NCBI RefSeq assembly: GCF_947502065.1
Contig: NZ_CANMYE010000015.1
Span: forward strand, 1 to 58,294
Direction: 5' to 3'
Length of the DNA: 58,294 nt
Origin: an uncultured Pseudoteredinibacter sp.
Lineage (GTDB): Bacteria; Pseudomonadota; Gammaproteobacteria; Pseudomonadales; Cellvibrionaceae
A program made the position numbers and the translations under genes. The notes below the pieces were generated by a model. It had not been told where the DNA came from and did no database searches. It saw only the letters and a program-made list of their open reading frames with translations. This document shows, in pieces, positions 17,336-25,079 of this stretch (within the stretch, counting starts at the first letter, position 1; each line of letters opens with the position of its first letter).

Positions 17336-17947
17336 CTATCGACCATATTGCGCTTGAGCATCTTCAAACTCACGGCGAGCCTGATACACCTCTTCGTGCA
17401 AATCACGAATTCGATCCTTTTCTCGGTACAAGTCGCGCTTTAAATCTTCGATTTGGTTATATAACTGGCGACGTCTATCTGCAGCTGTCTTGTCATCCAA
17501 CAGCTCTTGCTCGCGACTGCGAATATCTCGCTCAATACGATCAATACTATTTTCCGCACTGTTGAGCTCGGATTCAGCACGATTAAATCGCTGCTCAGCC
17601 CGAAACACGATACGGCCTTCTTCATAAGGGCCTACAAAAGCCGGCTCTAAATCAGCAGGACAAACCCCTTTATAGATATAACCTCTTCTGCCCGCCTGGA
17701 ATGCTGAGGCAGGCTGGCAAAAATCTTTCAAACCGATGTTTCGACCGTATTTATAACGCTCTAGGTCCACCTTGATCGCATGTTTGGCGCAATCTTCTCG
17801 ATAGTCGCCCACTTTCTCTAGGCCTTTACCAATCACCCCATCTTCAAATCCAATGGCCTCCCAATCCGCATTCATACATTCTTCTTGGGATAGACCTGAG
17901 CAGGACGCCAATACCAATACACTGCAGATCAACAAAAATCGCGCCAT
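17336..17947 (-). CDS. DUF2799-like lipoprotein with C-terminal coiled coil
   Basis: A 203-residue predicted lipoprotein. The signal MARFLLICSVLVLASC ends in a lipobox with Cys16. The mature N-terminal half has the DUF2799 pattern ECMNADWEAIGFEDGVIGKG, then DYREDCAKH, GRNIGLKDFC and GYIYKGVCP. From about residue 115 a long charged coiled coil follows (RAESELNSAENSIDRIERDI onward). The family's function is unknown; related small envelope lipoproteins are widespread in proteobacteria. It is monocistronic and convergent with the HU-like gene. Confidence 0.8.
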   Translation of the reverse strand: MARFLLICSVLVLASCSGLSQEECMNADWEAIGFEDGVIGKGLEKVGDYREDCAKHAIKVDLERYKYGRNIGLKDFCQPASAFQAGRRGYIYKGVCPADLEPAFVGPYEEGRIVFRAEQRFNRAESELNSAENSIDRIERDIRSREQELLDDKTAADRRRQLYNQIEDLKRDLYREKDRIRDLHEEVYQARREFEDAQAQYGR

Positions 17948-18029
17948 CTGAGAATTCCTTATTATTCGATTGATTCGCTTGTTTTTGAAATGATTAGACG
18001 AAGCTATTTAACTTAGCGCGCTTAAATAC

Positions 18030-18539
18030 TTACAGCGCCAATAACTTTTCTACGGTAGTTTTTAGCACAGCTCCCTTGCTACTGCCATCACCATCAATAG
18101 TAATATCTGCATAACGGCGGTATAACTCGGTACGTTCGGCAAAGACATCCTCAAAGCTCTGGTCTTCTCGACGGGCTATACCGCGACTCTCATAGTTATG
18201 GATACGCCTGCGCAACTCGATTAGGCTTGCCTCTAAATAGACAATAGGCCCCAAGGTTGCCAAGTGTTTCATTGCGGCTTCGCAATAAACTGCACTTCCG
18301 CCGGTAGCAATCACATGGTTATGGTAGTGGGCATGTTGAATGACATCGGATTCGATATCACGAAGATGGAGGTAGCCCCCCTCATTCATAATCTCCTGTA
18401 GAGTGGCATTTTCGCGAGACTGAATAAGAATATCGGTATCGATAAAATCTTTGGCCAGCTCTTTAGCCAACATCACACCAATGGTGCTTTTACCAGCACC
18501 TGGCATACCAATTAAAATAACACTCTTACCGTCCAGCAT
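18030..18539 (-). CDS. aroK: Shikimate kinase
   Basis: Phosphorylates shikimate with ATP in the aromatic amino-acid pathway (cytoplasm). The 169-residue protein has P-loop GMPGAGKST at residues 12-20. The shikimate-binding residues are in FIDTDILIQ, LHLRDIESDVI and VIATGGSAVY, and a LID arginine segment is RGIARRED. It is monocistronic rather than next to aroB, so it may be the aroK/aroL equivalent of this genome or a second copy. The order of motifs and length fit the family well. Confidence 0.85.
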   Translation of the reverse strand: MLDGKSVILIGMPGAGKSTIGVMLAKELAKDFIDTDILIQSRENATLQEIMNEGGYLHLRDIESDVIQHAHYHNHVIATGGSAVYCEAAMKHLATLGPIVYLEASLIELRRRIHNYESRGIARREDQSFEDVFAERTELYRRYADITIDGDGSSKGAVLKTTVEKLLAL

Positions 18540-18606
18540 AATGACCTCTTTGTGACTTTCTGACCCAAATAAAACAAGGTAAGAAGCAATTATGCCAGAG
18601 CATGTC

Positions 18607-18628
18607 GCCTAAGAGCTAACTCTTAGGC
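18607..18628. terminator. Hairpin downstream of gbuA
   Basis: GCCTAAGAG (18607-18615) and CTCTTAGGC (18620-18628) form a 9-bp perfect stem with loop CTAA, 23 bp beyond the gbuA stop codon. No T-run follows on the minus strand, so termination efficiency is uncertain. Confidence 0.45.
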
Positions 18629-18650
18629 AGCTATCAATTCTAAGCAATAG

Positions 18651-19613
18651 CTAGCTATATTCATGGTAATTAACACCCGGCAAAACACAGAGCATTTCGT
18701 ACAATAAATTGGCAGCGACTACAGAGGTGTTATGAGTCGTGTCGTAAGGCGGCGAAACTTCTACCAAATCACCACCGACAACATTTAAACCTTTGCAACC
18801 ACGTACAATTTCCAAGCCCTGATGAACCGTAAGCCCGCCCACCTCCGCTGTACCCGTACCCGGCGCATAGGCCGGATCCAAACCATCAATATCAAAACTG
18901 ATATAAACCGGACCATCACCCAACTGCTCGCGTACCTCAGCCATCAATGGTTCAAGGCTTTTGTGCCAACATTCTTCAGCCTGAACCACACGGAAACCTT
19001 GATCACGCGACCATTGATACTCATCAGGTGAATAGCCAGTTCCACGCAAACCGATCTGAACCACTCGCTCGCCGTCTAGCAGCCCTTCCTCCATAGCTCG
19101 CCTAAAAGGTGTGCCGTGGGCGATTTTCTCACCAAACATATGGTCATTAATATCGGCATGGGCATCAACATGAACCAAACCAACAGGGCCATGCTTTTTT
19201 TTCAGAGCTCGTAAAATAGGCAAAGCGATAGTGTGATCGCCCCCCATGGTAAGCGGCATAATATTTTTAGCCATCACCTCATCGTAAAACTCTTCGATAA
19301 TGGCGATGCTCTTTTGCAAATTAAAGGTGTTAATGGGCACATCACCGCTATCGGCAATGGTAAGGCTATCGAAGGGCGCCGCACCTGTAGATACATTAAA
19401 TGGGCGCAGCATACGCGATTCATCGCGAATCTCACGCGGCCCCAAGCGAGCCCCCGGGCGATTGGAGGTGCCGATATCAAACGGCACCCCCAGGAAAGCC
19501 ACATCCAGATGCTCGTCCAAATCCACGGCGGGCAAGCGCATAAACGTCGCTGGGCCCCCAAAGCGGGGCATATCGTTACCACCTAGTGGCTCGTATAAAA
19601 CCTTATCCGTCAT
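18651..19613 (-). CDS. gbuA: Ureohydrolase, guanidinobutyrase (agmatinase/SpeB family)
   Basis: A 320-residue manganese ureohydrolase. Metal ligands are visible in GGDHTIALP, VHVDAHADIND and SFDIDGLDPA. The N-terminal PLGGNDMPRFGGPATFMRLP, the central HMFGEKIAHGTPFRRA and the end LLYEMLCVLPGV match, from memory, Pseudomonas GbuA, which cleaves 4-guanidinobutyrate to GABA and urea. A divergently transcribed LysR gene (as gbuR in Pseudomonas) and a nearby gabD support this reading. An agmatinase role (SpeB) cannot be ruled out from sequence alone. Confidence 0.82.
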   Translation of the reverse strand: MTDKVLYEPLGGNDMPRFGGPATFMRLPAVDLDEHLDVAFLGVPFDIGTSNRPGARLGPREIRDESRMLRPFNVSTGAAPFDSLTIADSGDVPINTFNLQKSIAIIEEFYDEVMAKNIMPLTMGGDHTIALPILRALKKKHGPVGLVHVDAHADINDHMFGEKIAHGTPFRRAMEEGLLDGERVVQIGLRGTGYSPDEYQWSRDQGFRVVQAEECWHKSLEPLMAEVREQLGDGPVYISFDIDGLDPAYAPGTGTAEVGGLTVHQGLEIVRGCKGLNVVGGDLVEVSPPYDTTHNTSVVAANLLYEMLCVLPGVNYHEYS

Positions 19614-19691
19614 AAATCACCTTTTCAGTTAAAGCCATTCTTGTTTTGCTCAGTTTAACCGAGACATAAATTCGATAAAGACCTACAATAA

Positions 19692-19714
19692 AACCTTTAG
19701 GTTGAAAATTTCAA
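19692..19714. promoter_or_regulatory. Candidate LysR operator between gbuA and the LysR gene
   Basis: TTGAAAATTTCAA (19702-19714) is a perfect dyad with the T-N11-A form of LysR-type regulator boxes. It overlaps a second dyad, AACC-TTTA-GGTT (19692-19703). Both lie in the 172-bp divergent gap between gbuA and the first lysR gene. Confidence 0.4.
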
Positions 19715-19785
19715 ACTAACTGAATGCCTGTCTAGTAGCAAATAGAGGAGAGCAATCGCGAGAATTTCGCGGTTGCAGCTTATTT

Positions 19786-20694
19786 ATGAATGCCGATATT
19801 AAACTGCTTAGAATATTTGTAACCGTCGTTGATAACGGCGGCTTTGCAGCGGCCGAGCGCGAGCTAAACCTAGCCAGATCAACCATCAGTAATCATATGG
19901 CCGAATTAGAGCATAGGCTGGGCACTACCCTGTGCCGTCGCGGGCGAGCGGGCTTTGCACTCACCGCGGCTGGCGAATCTGTCTATCGAGAAGCCTTAAA
20001 CTTGCTGGCAAGCGCCGAGGCCTTTGATCGCCATATCGATAGCCTCAAGCATTCATCGCTTAGCGGTGAACTTAAGCTTGCTATTACCGACGGGACTTTA
20101 AATGATAAGAATCTAAAGCTGCATGCTTGCCTTGCACGCTTTCGAGAGCTGGCGCCCGATGTATTCTTAAACTTGAGCAACGCAAGTCAAATTGATATAG
20201 AAACAGCTTTGGCTAAAAAAGAGATAGACTTAGGCATCATTGCCCATCACCGCAGCCTACCAGATTTCAAATACCACCATCTCTACCAAGAGCAGCACTT
20301 TCTATTTTGCGCCAGCAATCACGCTTTCTATGAAATTGCAGATAAAAATATCACTGAAGCAATGCTGGCCGAACAAGCTTTTGTGCACGCCGACTATCAA
20401 CTAAATCCAGAGATTCAAAAGCTCACCCATAACTTCAATGGTCGAGCCAGTGCTGGGCATATGGAAGCTAGAGCACAGCTAATCTTATCAGGGGCTTTTA
20501 TCGGCTTTTTACCTGAACATTTTGCTGCCCCCTTGGTTGCTGCGGGAAAAATTCGTACACTAAAAGCCCGCAGCAAATCTTATCGCAGCGACATTAGTGC
20601 GGTACACCGCAAAGATGCCATCAGCGATCGCCTGCTAACCTTATTTCTAGCCCAACTGAAAGAGCAACACCATGTCACTGCAACGCAAAATTAA
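19786..20694 (+). CDS. LysR-family transcriptional regulator (GbuR-like position)
   Basis: A 302-residue regulator with an N-terminal winged helix-turn-helix (LLRIFVTVVDNGGFAAAERELNLARSTISNHMAELEHRLG) and a C-terminal substrate-binding domain from about residue 90. It is divergent from gbuA with a T-N11-A site between them, which suggests it controls gbuA; Pseudomonas gbuA has a neighbouring LysR regulator, GbuR. Its stop codon overlaps the start of the next LysR gene by 23 bp. The two proteins are clear paralogues. Confidence 0.88.
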   Translation: MNADIKLLRIFVTVVDNGGFAAAERELNLARSTISNHMAELEHRLGTTLCRRGRAGFALTAAGESVYREALNLLASAEAFDRHIDSLKHSSLSGELKLAITDGTLNDKNLKLHACLARFRELAPDVFLNLSNASQIDIETALAKKEIDLGIIAHHRSLPDFKYHHLYQEQHFLFCASNHAFYEIADKNITEAMLAEQAFVHADYQLNPEIQKLTHNFNGRASAGHMEARAQLILSGAFIGFLPEHFAAPLVAAGKIRTLKARSKSYRSDISAVHRKDAISDRLLTLFLAQLKEQHHVTATQN

Positions 20695-21589
20695 CGATGT
20701 TGACGTTCGCCTGCTAAGAATTTTCAAGGCCGTCGCTGAGTGCGGTGGCTTTAGTGCGGCAGAAACCGAGTTAAACATTGCCCGCTCTACAATCAGTACC
20801 CATATGGCTGATTTAGAGGCGCGCTTAGGTTTAATTTTATGTCGTCGTGGACGCAGCGGCTTTGCGCTAACTGACGATGGCAAGCAGGTTTATCAAGCTT
20901 GCCTGCAACTATTATCGGCTCTTGAGGGTTTTCGAAGTCAAATCAGCGCCCTGCATAACCAGTTAAGTGGCGAACTCAAAATCCTTTGCAGTGATGCCAT
21001 TCTTGGTGATAAAGAGAACTTTTTATTAACCGAAGTTTTACGACGTTTTGCAGAACAAGCACCTGATGTAGAAATTTCTATCGCCACCGAAGTGCTACCT
21101 GAAATCGAGCGGGCCTTATTGGCTGGCCGAGCCGACATCGGCTTTATACCCTGCCACCGAGAGCTTGGCTCGGTTAGCTATTTGCCCTTGTATAAAGAAC
21201 AATATCAACTTTATTGCGGTAAAGAACACGCTTTGTTTAACACATCGAGTGAAGACATTAATGCTGAGCTCATTAAGCAACAACGCTTTGTTCATCCCGG
21301 CATCCAGACCAATCCACAAGCCAGCCAAGTAATTAATAAATTACAGCGTCGCGCTACGGCTTATCATTACGAAGCACGTTTAGCTCTTTTGCAAACTGGT
21401 TTGTACATCGGCTACTTCCCTGAGTACTATGCCAATGAACTGGTTGCAAAAGGCGAACTAAAGAAGCTTGCTGCTGAGCGCTTTCACTACCATGCAAATA
21501 TTGCTGCTTGCTTTAAACACAATAGCGGTAACAAAGCACTGTCTGTATTTTGTCAGCATTTGAAAGAAGCATACAATCTCGCTGAGTAA
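20672..21589 (+). CDS. Second LysR-family regulator, tandem paralogue
   Basis: A 305-residue LysR-type protein whose helix-turn-helix region (LLRIFKAVAECGGFSAAETELNIARSTISTHMADLEARLG) is nearly the same as that of the preceding gene. The effector domain also aligns: both have C-terminal LxxxAxLxLxGxxIGxxPExxA segments. It overlaps the preceding gene by 23 bp in another frame, so translation is probably coupled. This looks like a tandem duplication with divergence, most likely producing two regulators of neighbouring guanidino/GABA genes. Confidence 0.88.
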   Translation: MSLQRKINDVDVRLLRIFKAVAECGGFSAAETELNIARSTISTHMADLEARLGLILCRRGRSGFALTDDGKQVYQACLQLLSALEGFRSQISALHNQLSGELKILCSDAILGDKENFLLTEVLRRFAEQAPDVEISIATEVLPEIERALLAGRADIGFIPCHRELGSVSYLPLYKEQYQLYCGKEHALFNTSSEDINAELIKQQRFVHPGIQTNPQASQVINKLQRRATAYHYEARLALLQTGLYIGYFPEYYANELVAKGELKKLAAERFHYHANIAACFKHNSGNKALSVFCQHLKEAYNLAE

Positions 21590-21653
21590 GGGCGAAGCTA
21601 CCCGAGCTTTCAAACCCTGCTTGTCAAGAAAACGAATAACTAACTGGAAACAA

Positions 21654-21687
21654 AAAAGCCCGGCACTAAAGCTAGCACCGGGCTTTT
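21654..21687. terminator. Bidirectional terminator between lysR and gabD
   Basis: AAAAGCCCGG (21654-21663) and CCGGGCTTTT (21678-21687) form a 10-bp perfect stem with A-run and T-run on either side. It serves the convergent LysR and gabD genes. Confidence 0.85.
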
Positions 21688-21715
21688 AATTGTATTTAGG
21701 TTTTCTAAGTCGTAT

Positions 21716-23179
21716 TTACTTATCAATTCCACCCATACACATATATTTCAGCTCTAGATAGTCATCCATACCGTACTTGGAGCCTTCACGGCCTGAGCCC
21801 GATTCCTTAACACCACCAAACGGTGCCATTTCATTAGAGATAATACCTTCGTTGATGCCAACAATACCGTATTCCAAGCCTTCACCTACACGCCATACAC
21901 GACCAATATCGCGAGTATAGAAGTAAGCTGCAAGGCCAAACTCAGTATCGTTAGCCATCGCGATGGCTTCTTCTTCGGTGCTGAACTTAAAGATAGGGGC
22001 AACCGGGCCAAAAATTTCTTCACTGAAGACGCGCATATCCTGACTAACAGCCGTTAAAATAGTTGGCTCGTAATAGCAGTCACCCAGATCCGAGCGTTTA
22101 CCACCGGCTGCTAAAGTTGCACCTTTTTCAACGGCATCTTGCACCATAGCATCAACATCGTTTACAGCCTTGGCATTCACCAATGGCCCCATGGTCACAC
22201 CTTCGCTAAAACCATCACCAACACTAAAATCAGAAACAGCCGCTGCCAACTTCTCAACGAAAGCATCGTAGACACCTTCTTGAACCAACATACGATTAGA
22301 ACAAACACAGGTTTGGCCAGCGTTGCGATATTTAGAAGCAACCGCACCAGCTACCGCAGCATCAAGATCGGCATCATCAAAAACAATAAACGGTGCATTT
22401 CCTCCAAGCTCCATGGATGTCTTCTTAACCGTAGCGGCGCACTGCTCCATCAAAACTTTACCCACTGGCGTTGAGCCTGTGAAGGTCACCTTCTTCACAA
22501 TGGGATTGCCTGTCATCTCGCCACCAATAGCGCGCGAGCTGGAACCCACCACCATGTTCATTACACCAGCAGGGACACCGGCCTCTTCAGCCAATACACA
22601 TAGCGCTAATGCAGAAAGCGGAGTTTCAGTTGCAGGTTTACCCACCACCGTACAGCCCGCGGCAATCGCTGGGGCTACCTTGCGGGTAATCATGGCGTTC
22701 GGAAAGTTCCAAGGAGTAATCGAAGCAACAACGCCCACTGGCTGTTTGATAACCACAATGCGCTTATCGCCAGAAGGCGCCGGGATAACATCACCATCCA
22801 CACGTTTGGCTTCTTCGGCAAACCACTCCATATAAGAGGCACCATAAGCAATCTCGCCCATGGATTCAGCCAAAGGCTTACCTTGCTCTGCCGTTAGGAT
22901 CTTGGCCAGGTCTTCTTGGTTGGCCATAATTAGGTCGTACCAAGTGCGCAACACTTTGGCGCGCTCTTTACAGCTGGTCTTTTGCCAAGCCTTCATAGCT
23001 TCTTCGGCACACTCGATAGCGCGACGGGTTTCCACCTCACTTAAGCTGGCGACCGTGGCTACAACATCACCACTGGAAGGATTTCGAACTTCAACGGTGG
23101 CGCCATTATCGGCATCTACCCACTGGCCATTAATATAAGATTGGGTACGCAGTAAATCGGGACGCTTGAGATCAAGCAT
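21716..23179 (-). CDS. gabD: Succinate-semialdehyde dehydrogenase GabD
   Basis: Oxidises succinate semialdehyde to succinate with NAD(P)+, the last step of GABA breakdown. The 487-residue protein has the aldehyde-dehydrogenase catalytic Glu in ELGGNAPFIVF and Cys in YRNAGQTCVCSNR. ITPWNFPNAMITRK and FTGSTPVGK form the cofactor region. The start at 23179 is chosen because AAGGAG lies 6-7 bp before it; an ATG 11 codons upstream lacks this. GabD preference for succinate semialdehyde is inferred from overall resemblance and from the nearby gbuA. No gabT transaminase is in the window. Confidence 0.9.
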   Translation of the reverse strand: MLDLKRPDLLRTQSYINGQWVDADNGATVEVRNPSSGDVVATVASLSEVETRRAIECAEEAMKAWQKTSCKERAKVLRTWYDLIMANQEDLAKILTAEQGKPLAESMGEIAYGASYMEWFAEEAKRVDGDVIPAPSGDKRIVVIKQPVGVVASITPWNFPNAMITRKVAPAIAAGCTVVGKPATETPLSALALCVLAEEAGVPAGVMNMVVGSSSRAIGGEMTGNPIVKKVTFTGSTPVGKVLMEQCAATVKKTSMELGGNAPFIVFDDADLDAAVAGAVASKYRNAGQTCVCSNRMLVQEGVYDAFVEKLAAAVSDFSVGDGFSEGVTMGPLVNAKAVNDVDAMVQDAVEKGATLAAGGKRSDLGDCYYEPTILTAVSQDMRVFSEEIFGPVAPIFKFSTEEEAIAMANDTEFGLAAYFYTRDIGRVWRVGEGLEYGIVGINEGIISNEMAPFGGVKESGSGREGSKYGMDDYLELKYMCMGGIDK

Positions 23180-23522
23180 AGGTGTCTCCTTAAAGTTGCT
23201 GAGTGTCGGCAAAGCCGTACTACTATAATAGGCAATTTCAGCATAACGGGAGGCTTAAACCGCCAATCCCGCAGAGATTTTGCTAATTTGTGAAGATAAG
23301 CCTAGTTTGCACCAAAGCCTATGTTCGTAAAAGTCTAATTTATTAGACTTAAGGTTATAAAACCTCAACCTAAGCATTCCTTTACAGCCTAACCCACATT
23401 AACAACAGAAAAAACTATCAAGTGGATATATTTAATTAATTTTAACTAAATCACTACTTTACTTATAGTTAACCCACTGATGAGTTACAAAGATTGAGTA
23501 ACAGCCACTAAGGGGAATGACC
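23180..23522. promoter_or_regulatory. 343-bp divergent gap between gabD and dps
   Basis: It contains an inverted repeat AAGTCTAA-TTTA-TTAGACTT (23331-23350), which could be an operator or a weak hairpin. The last 150 bp before dps are AT-rich, consistent with a regulated promoter. No clear sigma-70 pair or OxyR site was assigned. The ribosome binding site of dps, AGGGGA, is at 23511-23516. Confidence 0.4.
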
Positions 23523-24005
23523 ATGAGCCAGACCAAAAGCCAAGCCATTAATATTGGTATTAACGATCAAGATCGTGCCGCTATCGCTAAAGGTTTAAGC
23601 CACTTGCTAGCCGATAGCTACACCCTGTATCTGCAAACACACAACTTCCACTGGAACGTTACAGGTCCGCAGTTTCGTGAACTGCACCTAATGTTCGAAG
23701 AGCATTACACCGAGTTGGCCACTGCGGTCGATGAGATTGCCGAGCGGATTCGTACCCTTGGCTACCCTGCGCCAGGTACCTATAAGGCCTTCGCTGAACT
23801 GAGCTCTATAAAAGAGGTAGATGGCGTACCTGCAGCCGGTGATATGCTGGTGCTATTAACCGAAGCTCACGAACAAGTGGTAAGAACATGTCGCGAGGTT
23901 TTGGTGCAAGCCCAAGAAGCCGATGACGAATCAAGCGCCTCACTGATCTCTGATCGCATGGTTATTCATGAGAAAACCGCTTGGATGCTGCGCAGCATGC
24001 TGTAA
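23523..24005 (+). CDS. dps: Dps-family ferritin-like DNA-protection protein
   Basis: Dps forms dodecamers that oxidise and store iron with peroxide and may coat DNA. The 160-residue protein has the ferroxidase-site signature LQTHNFHWNVTGPQFRELHLMFEEHYTELATAVDEIAERIR, with His, Asp and Glu ligands. The second ATG (23523) is chosen because AGGGGA ends 6 bp before it, while the first ATG at 23517 touches the site. A strong terminator follows. Confidence 0.93.
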   Translation: MSQTKSQAINIGINDQDRAAIAKGLSHLLADSYTLYLQTHNFHWNVTGPQFRELHLMFEEHYTELATAVDEIAERIRTLGYPAPGTYKAFAELSSIKEVDGVPAAGDMLVLLTEAHEQVVRTCREVLVQAQEADDESSASLISDRMVIHEKTAWMLRSML

Positions 24006-24011
24006 AAACAC

Positions 24012-24034
24012 AAGCCCCCTCTTTTGGGGGCTTT
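24012..24034 (+). terminator. Rho-independent terminator of dps
   Basis: AAGCCCCC (24012-24019), loop TCTTTT, GGGGGCTT (24026-24033): an 8-bp perfect stem followed by a short T-run, 6 bp after the dps stop. Confidence 0.8.
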
Positions 24035-24239
24035 GCTAACAGCAGCTCCCACCACTCTCCAAAAATTCAGTTCTAAGTTAGCGGCCAATAGCTACAATAC
24101 TCTAGAGTGTTCTAATAGACGGAGCTTGTTAATAGACAATACTTGCTAATCAATAAGATTCACCTATAACTATTAACAAGGAGTATTTTTTACTGCCCTA
24201 CTCTTCAGTCTCATTTGGCATTAGCTTGCCGTACTGCAG

Positions 24240-25037
24240 GTGAACGTTTTTGTGAGAAAAAAGACAGTAGCTTTATACCTAAACAAGCTCTTCAATCTGC
24301 TTTTCCTGCTGACCTTTTCGCCGCTACTTTCTGCCGACAGCATTAGTTTTGGTGTTTTTCATGCTCCACCATGGGGAATGGAAAAAAATGGCAGTGTGCA
24401 AGGCATTACCATCGACCATATCCGAGCGATAACGGACAGTGCCGGCCTTGAAGCTGAATTCAGCGTAGTGCCTTATCCAAGAATGATAAAACAGTTAGAA
24501 CAGGGCAATATCGATTGCGCCATTGCTACCCGACATACATCATCTAGTAAAAACGTTATCTACCTGGCGTCACTTTACGAGCTGGATGTATCAGTTATTA
24601 GCCGCAAGGAAGATAAATATACATCTGATCAGCATTTAAGTAGTGCCAAGAAAAATCCGGTAGTAGGATTTGCAAATGGCACAGAGCATTTTCACCCGAA
24701 ACTATTCAACAGCAATAAAACAAGCTTGCAGCTTGTAAAAGGTCATGCCCAAGCGCCCATTATGCTTACTAGAAAACGGGTGGATGCTTTTGTCGGAGTA
24801 GAACGCCTCTTACTTCATGAGCTGCGACAAAGTAATTTGTTAGATGATGTCTATTTTCCTGGCTACAGGGTCAACAAACTGCAAATGTGGCTACAGTGCT
24901 CTGAGCATTCAGAAAGTGCTCAAAGGCTTTCAGCGCGGCTTTTGTCAGCCATCAAAACACTTAAAGACAATGGCACTATCATAGATATCGTCGACCTATG
25001 GATACCTAAACTTAAGCTAGGTGAAGAAACCCCATAG
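24240..25037 (+). CDS. Periplasmic solute-binding protein, SBP_bac_3-like
   Basis: A 265-residue protein with a signal peptide (LNKLFNLLFLLTFSPLLSA). The family-3 binding fold is marked by FGVFHAPPWGMEKNGSVQGITIDHIRAI and VPYPRMIKQLEQGNIDCAIATRH. Like the gene at 891-1709 it stands alone, with no permease or ATPase nearby. It starts with GTG at 24240 as annotated here; the ribosome binding site is poor and a downstream start is possible. It is convergent with the TonB receptor gene. Ligand unknown. Confidence 0.65.
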   Translation: MNVFVRKKTVALYLNKLFNLLFLLTFSPLLSADSISFGVFHAPPWGMEKNGSVQGITIDHIRAITDSAGLEAEFSVVPYPRMIKQLEQGNIDCAIATRHTSSSKNVIYLASLYELDVSVISRKEDKYTSDQHLSSAKKNPVVGFANGTEHFHPKLFNSNKTSLQLVKGHAQAPIMLTRKRVDAFVGVERLLLHELRQSNLLDDVYFPGYRVNKLQMWLQCSEHSESAQRLSARLLSAIKTLKDNGTIIDIVDLWIPKLKLGEETP

Positions 25038-25079
25038 AAACGACTTTCGAACACAGCGCGTCAAAAGAACAATTAAGCG

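Noticed and set aside
22323..22835. 170-codon plus-strand frame inside gabD
   Set aside because: Antisense shadow of a clear aldehyde dehydrogenase; no ribosome binding site or family.
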